Shown piece after piece: positions 6,784 to 15,901 of a stretch of DNA of 56,454 nucleotides. Source of the stretch: Bradyrhizobium neotropicale (GTDB lineage Bacteria > Pseudomonadota > Alphaproteobacteria > Rhizobiales > Xanthobacteraceae); assembly GCF_001641695.1 (NCBI RefSeq), contig NZ_LSEF01000033.1:1-56454 (forward strand), given 5' to 3'. Every line of letters starts with the position of its first letter. Within the stretch, counting starts at the first letter, position 1. The notes under the pieces were generated by a model. The model saw only the letters and a program-made list of their open reading frames with translations, was not told where the DNA came from and searched no databases. Made by a program: the position numbers and the translations under genes.

Positions 6784-8070
6784 ATGCACGACAGCGCCCG
6801 CACGCCGACGAAATCCGCGCCGACGCTGCTGCAAAGATTGGGCCCAGGTCTGATCACCGGCGCGGCCGACGACGATCCGTCCGGGATAGCCACCTATTCG
6901 CAGGCAGGCGCGCAGTTCGGTTACGGGCTGCTCTGGACCGTGTTCTTGACCACGCCGTTCATGATCGCCATCCAGCTTGTGAGCGCGCGGATCGGGCGGG
7001 TCACCGGCAAGGGGCTTGCCGCCAACGTCATGGCGCTCGCACCGCGCTGGCTGGTGATCGGTCTCATCGCCCTTCTCGTCGGGGCGAACACCTTCAACAT
7101 CGCCGCAGATATCGCCGCGATGGCGGAGGCGCTCTCGCTCGTCATTGGCGGGCTCAACCACGAGCACGCATTGATCTTCGCGGCCACTTCGACCCTGCTC
7201 CAGGTCTTCCTGCCCTACCGCCGCTATGCCCCGCTGCTGAAATTTCTGACACTGGCGCTGTTCGCCTATGTGGCGACGGCCTTCACCGTGGATATCCCGT
7301 GGAGCACGGCGCTGCTTGCCGCGGTGTGGCCGCAGGCGAATGTCAGCGCCGACTATTTCATGATGGTGGTCGCCGTGCTCGGCACCACCATCAGCCCCTA
7401 CCTGTTCTTCTGGCAGGCGTCCCAGGAGGTCGAGGAGATGAACAAGGGCAAGCATCGTCGCCCGCTGCGCGAGCTTTCCCATGGCGGCGATCCGGAGCTC
7501 ACGCGCATCAGGGTCGACACCACGGCCGGCATGCTGCTCTCCAACGGCATCGCCTTCTTCATCATCCTGACCACGGCATCCGTCCTGCACGCCAACGGCG
7601 TCACCAACATCAATTCGGCCACGGAAGCCGCCGAGGCGCTGCGACCGCTCGCCGGCGACTTCACCTTCCTCCTGTTCGCGCTCGGCATTATCGGCACCGG
7701 CATGCTGGCGATCCCGGTGCTGGCGGGCTCGGCGGCCTATGGCGTCGCGGAGATTCTTGGATGGCGCGCCACGCTGGAGGCGAAGCCGGACGAGGCGGTC
7801 GGCTTCTACACCATCATCGCGACGGCGACCGTGATCGGCTTCGGCCTCGGTTACACGGGCATCGACGCGATCCACATGCTGGTCTGGAGCGCCGTGCTCA
7901 ACGGCATCGTCGCCGTACCGATCATGGTGATGATGATGCTGATCGTTTCGAGCGCTTCGCTCATGGGCCGCTTCAAGGCGCGGACATGGCTCGTCGCGCT
8001 CGGCTGGCTCGGCACCGCGCTGATGGCGCTCGCCGTCCTCGCCTTGTTCGGCCCTTCTGCGATCGGCTGA
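6784..8070 (+). CDS. NRAMP (SLC11)-family divalent metal transporter, non-canonical metal site
   Basis: 428 residues with about eleven hydrophobic segments, the size of bacterial NRAMP proton-coupled metal importers of the inner membrane. The TM1 motif, canonically DPGN, reads DPSG (residues ~32-35, GAADDDPSGIATYSQAG). The TM6 motif, canonically MPHN/S, reads SPYL (near residue 203, GTTISPYLFFWQASQ). So the metal-coordinating Asn and Met are both absent. That places it outside the MntH group and near NRAMP-related proteins with other selectivity such as magnesium; the substrate cannot be read from sequence. The ATG at 6784 is chosen because the conserved region begins shortly after it; the upstream frame is not conserved-looking. 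Confidence 0.75.
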   Translation: MHDSARTPTKSAPTLLQRLGPGLITGAADDDPSGIATYSQAGAQFGYGLLWTVFLTTPFMIAIQLVSARIGRVTGKGLAANVMALAPRWLVIGLIALLVGANTFNIAADIAAMAEALSLVIGGLNHEHALIFAATSTLLQVFLPYRRYAPLLKFLTLALFAYVATAFTVDIPWSTALLAAVWPQANVSADYFMMVVAVLGTTISPYLFFWQASQEVEEMNKGKHRRPLRELSHGGDPELTRIRVDTTAGMLLSNGIAFFIILTTASVLHANGVTNINSATEAAEALRPLAGDFTFLLFALGIIGTGMLAIPVLAGSAAYGVAEILGWRATLEAKPDEAVGFYTIIATATVIGFGLGYTGIDAIHMLVWSAVLNGIVAVPIMVMMMLIVSSASLMGRFKARTWLVALGWLGTALMALAVLALFGPSAIG

Positions 8071-8079
8071 CGAGGAGCG

Positions 8080-8190
8080 CTAGACTGGCGACAGCGCCGC
8101 CGAGATCTGCGAAGCGATGATGAACGCCGCAAACACGGCAGGCACGCTGATGAACCTCAAGAACTGGTCTATCGAAAGCATAGCTGTCAT
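8080..8190 (-). CDS. 36-residue single-pass membrane microprotein
   Basis: The frame reads MTAMLSIDQFLRFISVPAVF followed by AAFIIASQISAALSPV: an amphipathic start and one membrane helix. GGGGG lies just before the ATG at 8190; the second ATG at residue 4 has better spacing. It lies tail to tail with the NRAMP-like gene (stop at 8070) and downstream of another 36-residue ORF on the same strand. Conservation is unknown; it is supported only by composition and placement. Confidence 0.35.
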   Translation of the reverse strand: MTAMLSIDQFLRFISVPAVFAAFIIASQISAALSPV

Positions 8191-8223
8191 CCCCCAATGA
8201 CAAAGCGCCTTCTGCCCCCGCGG

Positions 8224-8334
8224 CTACTGCACCCTTTGCGCGACGTGCTGATCCGCAGTCAGAAGCTGATCGGAAATGGCGGCCCCGCTCATGGTGAGCA
8301 GCGCCAGAATCGAAATCATGCCCAGAAATTTCAT
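8224..8334 (-). CDS. 36-residue exported or membrane microprotein
   Basis: MKFLGMISILALLTMSGAAI followed by a short polar tail (SDQLLTADQHVAQRVQ). It looks like a signal peptide plus a 16-residue product, or a single membrane helix. The same frame is open to an ATG at 8424 (66 residues). Neither start has a convincing ribosome binding site; the inner ATG matches the hydrophobic segment. It lies 33 bp upstream of the similarly sized ORF 8080-8190. Confidence 0.3.
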   Translation of the reverse strand: MKFLGMISILALLTMSGAAISDQLLTADQHVAQRVQ

Positions 8335-8587
8335 GGCCGGAGGGTCGGTGCCGATTGTGGCCAAAAACGTCAGAGCCTGGTTCAATTTCGGGACGGTCCC
8401 GGGAAAGATCATGGCTGTCCCCATCGAATTTTACGGGGTTATCCGACAAAAGGCGGCCGAAAAGCGCTCTCGGCGGCGCCTCTGCGGCCTTCACGACGGT
8501 CCGTCGTTAGCCTAACAGTTGCAGCTGGGGCCGGGCTTGCGACCGGGCCATAACAAAAACAAGGCCGGCCGGGCCGCAGGGAGCGAC

Positions 8588-9802
8588 ATGACAAGATCAT
8601 CAAAAGCAACAAGTCTCGAAATCCTCGCCTGCGATGCCGGCTGGAGAAACTACCACTTCGTCAAGCTGACGACCGACGACGGCATCGTCGGCTGGAGCGA
8701 GTTTGACGAGGGTTTTGGTTCGCCCGGTGTCGGCGCTGCGATCCAGCGCCTCTCCGCCCGCGTGGTCGGCCAGAACGTCTTCCAGCACGAACGCATCCAC
8801 GCCGAATTGTACGCGGCGACGCGGCCGGCCGCCGGCGGCGTGGTGGCGCAGGCGCTCGGGGCGATCGAGAATGCGCTGCTCGACGCCAAGGCGAAGTGTC
8901 TGGGCGTGCCCTGCTACGACCTGCTCGGCGGCAAGATCCGCGATCGCGTCCGGGTCTACTGGTCACACTGCGCCACTTGGCGGATCAATCATCCGGCCTG
9001 GTACAAGCCGCCGATCGAGAGCCTCGACGGCGTCAAGGCGATGGGGCGCGAGGTGCGTGAGAAGAAGTTCACTGCGCTCAAGACCAACATCTTCTCCTAT
9101 GACGACGGCAAGCCGACGGGCTGGCGGCCCGGCTTCGGTTCGCCCTTCGCGCCCGAGATCAACGTCGACCGCAAGATCCTGCGCGACCTGCACATGCATC
9201 TCGAGGCAATTCGCGACGGCGCCGGTCCCGACGTCGACATCCTGCTCGACTGCAACTTCAACGCCAAGACCGAGGGCTATCTGAAAATCCTGCGCACGAT
9301 TGCCGACATCGACATGTTCTGGGTCGAGATCGACAGTTTCAATCCCGAAGCGCTCGGCTACATCCGTCGGCAGAGCCCGCATCCAATCTCATCCTGCGAG
9401 ACGCTTTTGGGCCTGCGCGAATTCCTGCCCTATTTCCGCGAACAGGCGATGGACGTCGCGATCATCGACACGCCGTGGAACGGCGTCTGGCAATCGATGA
9501 AGATCGCCTCCGCCGCTGATGCCTTCGAGGTCAACGTCGCCCCGCACAATTTCTACGGCCATCTCTGCTCGATGATGAACGCGCATTTCTGCGCCGCCGC
9601 GCCGAACCTGCGCATCATGGAGATCGATATCGATCGTCTGGCGTGGGATCGCGAGCTCTTCACCCACGAGCCGGAGATCCAGAACGGACATCTGGTCATT
9701 CCGGACCGGCCCGGCTGGGGCACCGAGCCGAACGAGGAGGCACTGCGCGCCCATCCGCCGAAGACGAGCGGCGGCCTTCTCAACTACGGTCGCAAGAGCT
9801 GA
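8588..9802 (+). CDS. Mandelate racemase/muconate lactonizing enzyme-type (enolase superfamily) protein
   Basis: 404 residues; an alpha/beta-barrel enzyme that abstracts a proton alpha to a carboxylate. The three Mg ligands are visible in order: DCNFN (Asp after VDILL), WVEIDSF (Glu) and SSCETLLG (Glu). The catalytic His of the mandelate-racemase subgroup appears in NVAPHNFYGH, and its Asp partner in IIDTPWNG. The second-strand segment reads FTALKTNIF, with only one Lys where many racemases have K-x-K. This suggests a dehydratase-like use of the site, for example sugar acid dehydration, rather than racemisation. The GGGAG-type site lies before the ATG at 8588. No sugar-catabolic partners are adjacent, so the substrate is unknown. 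Confidence 0.8.
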   Translation: MTRSSKATSLEILACDAGWRNYHFVKLTTDDGIVGWSEFDEGFGSPGVGAAIQRLSARVVGQNVFQHERIHAELYAATRPAAGGVVAQALGAIENALLDAKAKCLGVPCYDLLGGKIRDRVRVYWSHCATWRINHPAWYKPPIESLDGVKAMGREVREKKFTALKTNIFSYDDGKPTGWRPGFGSPFAPEINVDRKILRDLHMHLEAIRDGAGPDVDILLDCNFNAKTEGYLKILRTIADIDMFWVEIDSFNPEALGYIRRQSPHPISSCETLLGLREFLPYFREQAMDVAIIDTPWNGVWQSMKIASAADAFEVNVAPHNFYGHLCSMMNAHFCAAAPNLRIMEIDIDRLAWDRELFTHEPEIQNGHLVIPDRPGWGTEPNEEALRAHPPKTSGGLLNYGRKS

Positions 9803-9804
9803 GC

Positions 9805-10095
9805 CTACGGCGTCACGGGATTCACGGTCGAGGACGTCTTGGGCCCCGGCCGCGCCGGCTCGATCCGCGATCTCGGGTCGGTCGGAAACACCTGGGCGCC
9901 CACGGCACGCGCCGCTTCGCCCGTGGTGTGATACATCGCGACATGGGCGGGCTGCACCTTCGCCCGGCTCCACGGCCCGTGGTCCACCAGCAGCATCGCA
10001 GCGATGGTCAAGCCCGCGACGATCAGTGCGATCACGCCGGGATGCCGGAGCGCCTCGTCGATAGCGATGCGATTCCTGATGCGATTTCGTTCCAT
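9805..10095 (-). CDS. Membrane-anchored hypothetical protein
   Basis: 96 residues from the ATG at 10095; a TTG just before it is the only other upstream start. A basic N-terminus is followed by one hydrophobic helix (GVIALIVAGLTIAAMLLV) and a ~55-residue polar C-terminus that would be periplasmic (AHVAMYHTTGEAARAVGAQV, then proline-rich). It is tail to tail with the enolase-superfamily gene, with two bases between stop codons. No family recognised. Confidence 0.55.
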   Translation of the reverse strand: MERNRIRNRIAIDEALRHPGVIALIVAGLTIAAMLLVDHGPWSRAKVQPAHVAMYHTTGEAARAVGAQVFPTDPRSRIEPARPGPKTSSTVNPVTP

Positions 10096-10218
10096 CAAGA
10101 TGACCTGAGTCGTTTCCTCTCGAGGTCAATTCAATTGCACCGCAGCGGGTTCCGCCTCCAGCGCGGGTTCCAGGCCGTTGGCACTCGCCCCCTCACGCGG
10201 GAGCGTTTCGCAATACCT

Positions 10219-11196
10219 TCACTCGCCCGGCGCAATCGCGTTGCTGGGCGTCGGCCGGTCGGTGATCTGCTGTCCGAACAGGCTGCCGATCAGCTCGACG
10301 GCGGTTCGCGCGGTGCGCCCGCGCTCGTCGAGGAACGGATTGAGCTCGACGATGTCGACCGACCCCACCAGCCCGGAATCGTGCAGGAGCTCCATGATCA
10401 GATGCGCCTCGCGATAGGTCGCTCCGCCCGGCACCGTGGTACCGACGCCCGGCGCGACGCAAGGATCGAGGAAGTCGACGTCGAAGCTGACATGCAGCAC
10501 GCCGTTGCTCGCCTTGACGCGTTCGATCACGCGCCGGATCAGCACCGCGACGCCGAACTCGTCGATCTGGCGCATATCGGCCGCCCTGATCCGACGCGCA
10601 CGCATCAGATCTTTTTCAAGCTTGTCGATCGAACGCGTCCCGAACAGATCAAGCCTGTCGGGAGCGATCGAGGCGCGTGGATCCTCGCCCAGGAGACCGT
10701 CGAGGCCCGGCTCGCCGCACAAGAATGCCGCCGACATGCCGTGCATGTTGGCCGTGATCGTCGTCTCCGGCGTGTTGTAATCGGCATGCGCATCCAGCCA
10801 GAGCACGAACAGCTCGCGCCCGCGCTCCTGCCAAAGGCGAGCCATGGCGTTGACCGAGCCCATCGACAATGTGTGATCGCCGCCCAGGAAGATCGGGATC
10901 GCTCCGGTCTTTGCGATCTCGTAGCCGCGGCGGCTCAGCACGCGCGTCCAGCGCTGGATTTCACGGTAGTGATTGGCCTTGGCGGGCGGCCGGTCGGCAA
11001 GATCCTCGATCTCGGCAACGGAGAGATCGCCGTACTCGACAACGTCGAAATCGAGGTTCTCCAGCAATGTCGCAAGGCCGGCAGTGCGCAGCGCCGCGGG
11101 TCCCATCAGGGTGCCACGCTGCGAGGCGCCCATGTCGATGGGCGCGCCGAGCAATGCGATGCGCCGGGCTCGATCCGTCATGGTTCGATCGGTCAC
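10219..11196 (-). CDS. rocF: Arginase
   Basis: 325 residues; hydrolyses arginine to ornithine and urea. The binuclear manganese signatures are all present: GGDHTLSMG, DAHADYNTP and SFDVDFLDP, plus the family opening RRIALLGAPIDMGASQRG. The start is set at the GTG at 11196 because AGGAGG ends five bases before it; the track-longest ATG at 11217 lies upstream of that site. No urease, ornithine cyclodeaminase or transporter is adjacent, so it is probably transcribed alone. Agmatinase and formiminoglutamase share the fold, but the N-terminal loop and lengths fit arginase. Confidence 0.9.
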   Translation of the reverse strand: MTDRTMTDRARRIALLGAPIDMGASQRGTLMGPAALRTAGLATLLENLDFDVVEYGDLSVAEIEDLADRPPAKANHYREIQRWTRVLSRRGYEIAKTGAIPIFLGGDHTLSMGSVNAMARLWQERGRELFVLWLDAHADYNTPETTITANMHGMSAAFLCGEPGLDGLLGEDPRASIAPDRLDLFGTRSIDKLEKDLMRARRIRAADMRQIDEFGVAVLIRRVIERVKASNGVLHVSFDVDFLDPCVAPGVGTTVPGGATYREAHLIMELLHDSGLVGSVDIVELNPFLDERGRTARTAVELIGSLFGQQITDRPTPSNAIAPGE

Positions 11197-11379
11197 GGCA
11201 GCCTCCTGGGTCAGCAAGGTCGAGCTTCGAGATCGTGCCTCAAGGTATTCCTTGGCGCCAGCCTAACAGAGATTCGTATCCGTCGTTTCACGGGGAGCAA
11301 GCCTCCGCATCGGAACAAAATCCCGTGCGCCGAATTGCCAGTCCGAGGCCGGCACCCGCCGTTCACCACGGCGCCTGTA

Positions 11380-11445
11380 GCGGATAGCCAAAGGTCGTTC
11401 CGACCCGCTGTTCAAGAATGAGCGCTCGCGCGGATAGCCAAAGGT
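11380..11445. repeat. 16-bp direct repeat with 50-bp period
   Basis: GCGGATAGCCAAAGGT occurs at 11380-11395 and again at 11430-11445, in the 284-bp region between the arginase start and the DUF883-like gene. The second copy lies close upstream of the TTG start at 11481. It could be a duplicated regulator site or a small duplication. Confidence 0.5.
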
Positions 11446-11480
11446 GCCGGCTTCCATTGTCGAGCGTGGAGGTCGCGAGT

Positions 11481-11741
11481 TTGAGCACGGACATACCGCA
11501 ACCCACTTCGCAGCCGGGCATGGCCGAGCGCGCCATCGACGCGGCAACTGACGTGTCGCGGACGATCGGCGAAGTCGCGGGAGGTCTGCATGCCGCCGTC
11601 GATCGCCTCACCCTTGCGATCGAGCAGGCACGAAAGCCCGGCCGGCCGCTCGCGACCGTCGCGGCAATTACGCGCGAAGCGCCTCTGGCCAGCCTCTTCG
11701 TCGCCTTCCTCTTCGGCGTTGCGATTGCGCGCCGGCGCTAG
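11481..11741 (+). CDS. DUF883/ElaB-like small inner-membrane protein
   Basis: 86 residues when started at the TTG at 11481, which has GGAGG eight bases upstream; the ATG at 11418 has no site. The middle is amphipathic helix (AERAIDAATDVSRTIGEVAG, later DRLTLAIEQARK). The end is a membrane helix with an arginine anchor (APLASLFVAFLFGVAIARRR), the layout of ElaB/YqjD-type ribosome- or membrane-associated stress proteins. Family assignment is by architecture only. Confidence 0.55.
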   Translation: MSTDIPQPTSQPGMAERAIDAATDVSRTIGEVAGGLHAAVDRLTLAIEQARKPGRPLATVAAITREAPLASLFVAFLFGVAIARRR

Positions 11742-11768
11742 CGATCGGAATCCGTCACTGATGCCCGC

Positions 11769-14513
11769 TCAGGCCGCACTGACGGATTCGCGCTCGACGA
11801 CCAGAAACTGACGTTCCAACGCATCGGCCGGCATCGGACGGCCGAAGAAATAGCCCTGCCCTTCCGCACATCCCATGCTGACGAGGAAGTCTGCCGTAGC
11901 GCGGTTCTCGATCCCCTCCGCAACGACGGTGAGACCGAGCTGCTTGCTGAGGCCAATGGTCGAGCTGACGATCGCGGCATCGTCGGAATCGGCGAGCAGG
12001 TCCAGCACGAAGGACCGGTCGATCTTGAGTCCATCGAGCGGAAACTTCTTGAGATAGCTCAGACTCGCGTAACCCGTGCCGAAATCGTCGAACAGGATAC
12101 GGACGCCGAGTTCCTGGATCCGCTTGAACATGTCTAGCACGCGGTCCTCGTCGAGCAGCAGGATATCCTCGGTGACCTCGAGCTCGAGCAGCGAGGGCGT
12201 AAGCCCAGTGGCATCGAGCAGCGTCGCGACCGAATGCGCGAGATCGCCGGAGTGAAGCTGCGACGGCGACAGGTTGATCGCGACGCGCACACTTTGGCCG
12301 GACAGCTCCCAGGCCCGCGCCTGCCAGCAGGCGGTTTCCATCACCCAGCTCGCAATCCGCTCGGACAGTGCCGAGGTGTTGACCACCGGCATGAACTCGC
12401 CGGGCGAGACGTAGCCCCGCACGGGATGCCGCCAGCGGATGAGCGCCTCGGCTCCGACCAGACCGCCGTCGACCAGGCGAACCTGCGGCTGGTAGAACAG
12501 TTCGAACTCGCCGCGGTCCGCGGCGAGCGCGAGCTCGCTTTCGAGCGTCAGCCTGTTCTCCAATTCCTGCCTGATAGTGCTTTCGAAGATCACATGGCTG
12601 CCGCGCCGGGTCGCTTTTGCCCTGGAGAGCGCGAGATGGCCGTTGCTCAGGAGATCCTCCGCGCTGTGGCCGCCGTCCGGATAGACGGCAACACCGACGC
12701 TGACCCTGACGCGGTGCTGGCGCGTGCCCGTGGCGAGCGGCAGCTCGAATGCGCGGGCAATGCGCTCGGCGAATTCCGCAACCGGCTCGCTGTCCTCCCT
12801 GCATTGGCGCGCAATGGCGAATTCGTCGCCGCTGAGCCGCGCAATGACCGTCTCGTCCCCCGCCTCTGATTTCAGACGCGCGGCGACCGCCCGCAGCACG
12901 AGATCTCCGGCCGCGTGTCCCAGCGTGTCATTGATGCGCTGGAAGCCGTCGAGCCCGATCACGAGCAGCGCGACCTCGCAGGACTGCGGCTCGACATCCG
13001 CGATCAGGCCGACGAGCCCGGCATGCAGCGTGTTGCGATTGGCAAGACCGGTCAGTGCATCATATTCGGCAAGATATCTGACGCGCTCGGCCTCGCGCTT
13101 GCGCACCGAGATGTCGCGCAGGATCGCGCCGTATTGGAAGCCATCCGTGCCCTGCCAGCCCGAGAAGCTGGCCTCGACCGGGAACGTCTCGCCGTTCCTG
13201 CGCCGGCCTTCGAACTCGACCACGACCGCACCGCCCGGGACGAGCAGCGCCTGCCGCGCGGCGTCACGCATGGAGAAGGGCTTTGCGCTGCCCTCGGCCG
13301 GCTTTGCACAGAGCGCCTCGAAGGGCTGGCCGATCATTTCGGCCGGCATGTAACCGAAGATCGCGCTGGCGCCGGGATTCCACACCGTGATCCGATGATC
13401 CTCGTCGGTGCAGACGAGCCCGTCGCCGAGCGACATCGCAATGCGGTGGAAGCGGCTTTCGGCGATTCGCCCGAGCAGGCTGCGGAAGTCGATCTCGTCG
13501 AGCGCGATCGCCGTCAGATAAGCGAAGATGGCGATGTGAAGCAGCGACGTATCGATGACGAACGGCCATTTCGACTGGACCAGGGCTGCGATCAGCTCGA
13601 TCGCAGCTCCCGCCGCGACCAGCATCGCGACGCGGAGGCCGGGACCAACGCGGCGCCATGAGAATATCATCAGGAGGCAGATCACGGACAGGCCGAGCAC
13701 CATGCCCAGGTCCGAGGTCCGGCGCAGCATGCGCTGCTGAATGATCGATTCCGCCGCGAGCGCCTGAAGGACGGGGCCTGAAACGATGCCGCCGTTCGGA
13801 ACGCTGAAGCGATCGCCGAGCTCGAGCGCAGTGGCACCGACGATGATCCTCTTGTCCTTGAGGCTCGCCAGGGTCGCGGGATCGCCGCGCAGCACGTCGG
13901 CAAAGGACACGAGCGGAATAGACGCCGCGCGGATACCGAAATCGATCAGGAACGGAGAGGTGCGGCTTGCATTCTGCCCAGCCAGTACGACAGCCATCGA
14001 CGGCACGAAACTGTCACCGAGCTTCTCTCCGAACGGATAGCGGCGTACGAGGCCGTCAGGCTCGACCGTGACGTTGACGACGGCGGGCCAGGACTGGTTG
14101 CTGAACGGCTTCAGCGGGCGATTGATATGTGCCGCGCCCCCATTTGGCACCGGTTGCTTGAAAGAGGGCAGGATCGTCGCGCCGCCGACATCCCTCAGTG
14201 CTTTGACGAAGGCCTCGTCGGAGGCGGGATCGGATGGCGTGCTGAAATCGACGTCGAAGGCCACGTCCTGGACGCCGGCACTTTCGAACTTCTGCAGCAA
14301 CTCGGCATGCAGCCGGCGCGGCCACGGCCACACACCGATCTGGTCGATTGAGGGCGCATCGATCGCGACGATGACAACGTTGCCGCTGGCCGCACGCGAT
14401 TGCCAGGTGAAGCGCAGATCGGTGAGCGCGTTGCGGAGCGCAGCGTGCCATCCCGTGGACAGCACGACCGCCAGCGCAATCACGACCAGAATGTGCGGCC
14501 TGTAGCGTTTCAC
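11769..14513 (-). CDS. CHASE2-PAS-GGDEF-EAL cyclic-di-GMP signalling protein
   Basis: 914 residues. An N-terminal membrane anchor (HILVVIALAVVLSTGW) precedes a periplasmic CHASE2 sensor (about 30-265), then three membrane helices (~272-340), a PAS domain (~350-470, WNPGASAIFGYMPAEMIGQP), GGDEF (~475-640) and EAL (~650-900). The GGDEF loop reads SGDEF (near 562), a variant tolerated in some cyclases. The EAL part keeps GAEALIRWRHP and DDFGTGYASLSYL, so phosphodiesterase activity is plausible. The start is taken at the GTG at 14513 behind GGGGAG; a GTG at 14528 is the alternative. It lies 61 bp after the FecR-domain gene on the same strand, so the two are probably an operon. CHASE2 with FecR partners is a known pairing. 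Confidence 0.9.
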   Translation of the reverse strand: MKRYRPHILVVIALAVVLSTGWHAALRNALTDLRFTWQSRAASGNVVIVAIDAPSIDQIGVWPWPRRLHAELLQKFESAGVQDVAFDVDFSTPSDPASDEAFVKALRDVGGATILPSFKQPVPNGGAAHINRPLKPFSNQSWPAVVNVTVEPDGLVRRYPFGEKLGDSFVPSMAVVLAGQNASRTSPFLIDFGIRAASIPLVSFADVLRGDPATLASLKDKRIIVGATALELGDRFSVPNGGIVSGPVLQALAAESIIQQRMLRRTSDLGMVLGLSVICLLMIFSWRRVGPGLRVAMLVAAGAAIELIAALVQSKWPFVIDTSLLHIAIFAYLTAIALDEIDFRSLLGRIAESRFHRIAMSLGDGLVCTDEDHRITVWNPGASAIFGYMPAEMIGQPFEALCAKPAEGSAKPFSMRDAARQALLVPGGAVVVEFEGRRRNGETFPVEASFSGWQGTDGFQYGAILRDISVRKREAERVRYLAEYDALTGLANRNTLHAGLVGLIADVEPQSCEVALLVIGLDGFQRINDTLGHAAGDLVLRAVAARLKSEAGDETVIARLSGDEFAIARQCREDSEPVAEFAERIARAFELPLATGTRQHRVRVSVGVAVYPDGGHSAEDLLSNGHLALSRAKATRRGSHVIFESTIRQELENRLTLESELALAADRGEFELFYQPQVRLVDGGLVGAEALIRWRHPVRGYVSPGEFMPVVNTSALSERIASWVMETACWQARAWELSGQSVRVAINLSPSQLHSGDLAHSVATLLDATGLTPSLLELEVTEDILLLDEDRVLDMFKRIQELGVRILFDDFGTGYASLSYLKKFPLDGLKIDRSFVLDLLADSDDAAIVSSTIGLSKQLGLTVVAEGIENRATADFLVSMGCAEGQGYFFGRPMPADALERQFLVVERESVSAA

Positions 14514-14574
14514 CTTGCTCCCCCACACATCCGGCCAATGCCGTGATGTGCCCCCTCATGTTGACCGCGCGATG

Positions 14575-15771
14575 CTAGTGATGGCCCCTGCCCCAAGACC
14601 ACCCGTAGTGGTGACCATTGTTGCCGTTGTTACCGTCATTGCCGTTGCCGCCGCTCCCGTTGCCGGTCGCGCCATTCCCGCTGTTTCCGTTGCCGGAGCT
14701 TCCGCCGGACACGTCGCTGGTCGAACCGGCAGTCGTGGCCACCGTCGTCGTCCCGCTTGACGACGTCGTTGCGGTACTGCTGGCGGCGCCGTTACTCACG
14801 GTCGCCGCGGTCACGGTCGTGCTGTTGCTGGATGCGGTCGTCGTGCTTGCCTTCGTGTCGCTCCAGACCGTGTCGGTGCTATTGGCGGCATTGCGCACGT
14901 GGCCTGTTGCGGCGGCACCATGGGCTAGCCCATGCGTAACCTTGTGGAAGTTGAGCTTGACCTCGCCGAGCGAGCTCGAGATGCGCACCGTGCCCGGCTT
15001 GGACGACCCGGCGCCACCAGCTCCCTGATGGGATTGCGTCGGCACGCCGGCCGCCCTGGTCCCCTTGTCGATCTGGCCGAGCGCATGAATCGCATGTCCG
15101 GAGGCCGCATTGCGCGGCGCGGACAGTCCCGATTTCGGCACAGGAATCCGCTCGACCGTCGAGGCGCGCGGCTTGCCCTGCTCGATGGGATTGAAGGTAC
15201 CGGCGCCGCTCAGGCTGAGGCCTGGCTTGCCATGCTCGAAGGCGGTGGCCGCCTGGCCCGGCATGACCTGGGCGATCTGCCCCGTCTTGAAGTCGGAGAC
15301 TTCAACCTGGCCCCGGACTACGCCGACCTTGGTGCTGCCGGCGCTCACCGTGACGCTGAACTGCGTTCCCTTGACCACCGCGGCGAGGTAGGGCGTCTCG
15401 ACCTCGAAATGCTTGACGTTGCGCTTCTCGACTTCGAGCAGGATCGAACCGGCCTGCTGAATGATCGTGGTCGAGAGGCCCTCCTTCTTCTCGGCCGGCA
15501 AGCCGACCACCGAGTTGGGAGAGATCAGAATCGTTTCTTCGCCGCGGACGAGCAGCACGCGCCCGTTCCGCCCGGTGCGAATGGTATCGCCAGGCTTCAG
15601 CGTCTCTTCCTGGTTCAACGAGACCTGCCGTGCGCCGTCGGTTGCGCGCCAGACTTCGCCCGACGCCTTGCTGATCGACCAGACGCCATCCTCTGCGGCG
15701 GATGCGCCGGACGCAGTTCCCAGTATCAGCACCGCCATCAAAGCGCGCCGCATTCCAACTCTGCCGAGCAT
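14575..15771 (-). CDS. Exported FecR-domain protein with low-complexity tail
   Basis: 398 residues from the ATG at 15771, which has TGAGGA six bases upstream. A signal peptide (MRRALMAVLILGTASGASAA) is followed by a FecR domain (~30-175; SKASGEVWRATDGARQ, GDTIRTGRNGRVLL, VETPYLAAVVKGTQFSV). A linker follows, then a Ser/Thr-rich stretch (~310-365) and a Gly/Asn-rich stretch ending HHYGWSWGRGHH. FecR domains in this setting are periplasmic or surface scaffolds rather than sigma-factor regulators, since no membrane helix or sigma gene is present. The His/Trp tail is unusual and could bind metal or peptidoglycan. Divergent from the TpsB gene by 130 bp. Confidence 0.85.
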   Translation of the reverse strand: MLGRVGMRRALMAVLILGTASGASAAEDGVWSISKASGEVWRATDGARQVSLNQEETLKPGDTIRTGRNGRVLLVRGEETILISPNSVVGLPAEKKEGLSTTIIQQAGSILLEVEKRNVKHFEVETPYLAAVVKGTQFSVTVSAGSTKVGVVRGQVEVSDFKTGQIAQVMPGQAATAFEHGKPGLSLSGAGTFNPIEQGKPRASTVERIPVPKSGLSAPRNAASGHAIHALGQIDKGTRAAGVPTQSHQGAGGAGSSKPGTVRISSSLGEVKLNFHKVTHGLAHGAAATGHVRNAANSTDTVWSDTKASTTTASSNSTTVTAATVSNGAASSTATTSSSGTTTVATTAGSTSDVSGGSSGNGNSGNGATGNGSGGNGNDGNNGNNGHHYGWSWGRGHH

Positions 15772-15901
15772 GAGGATCCTCAGTCCGTGGTCCAGTCGGA
15801 CCTGAGGCATAGGGCAAATAGCTCAAGAGAGAATTAGCCGGAACCGGCAAGCGGAACCGTCGCATTAACCTTTCATTGACCATAAAAAACTAAGAAAAAT
15901 C

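Noticed and set aside
6616..7875. 419-codon minus-strand frame opposite the NRAMP-like gene
   Set aside because: No hydrophobic or domain pattern, extremely charged, and antisense to a clear membrane protein.
9643..11421. 592-codon plus-strand frame covering the arginase gene
   Set aside because: Crosses from the end of one gene over an antisense arginase with all metal motifs; no ribosome binding site or domain.
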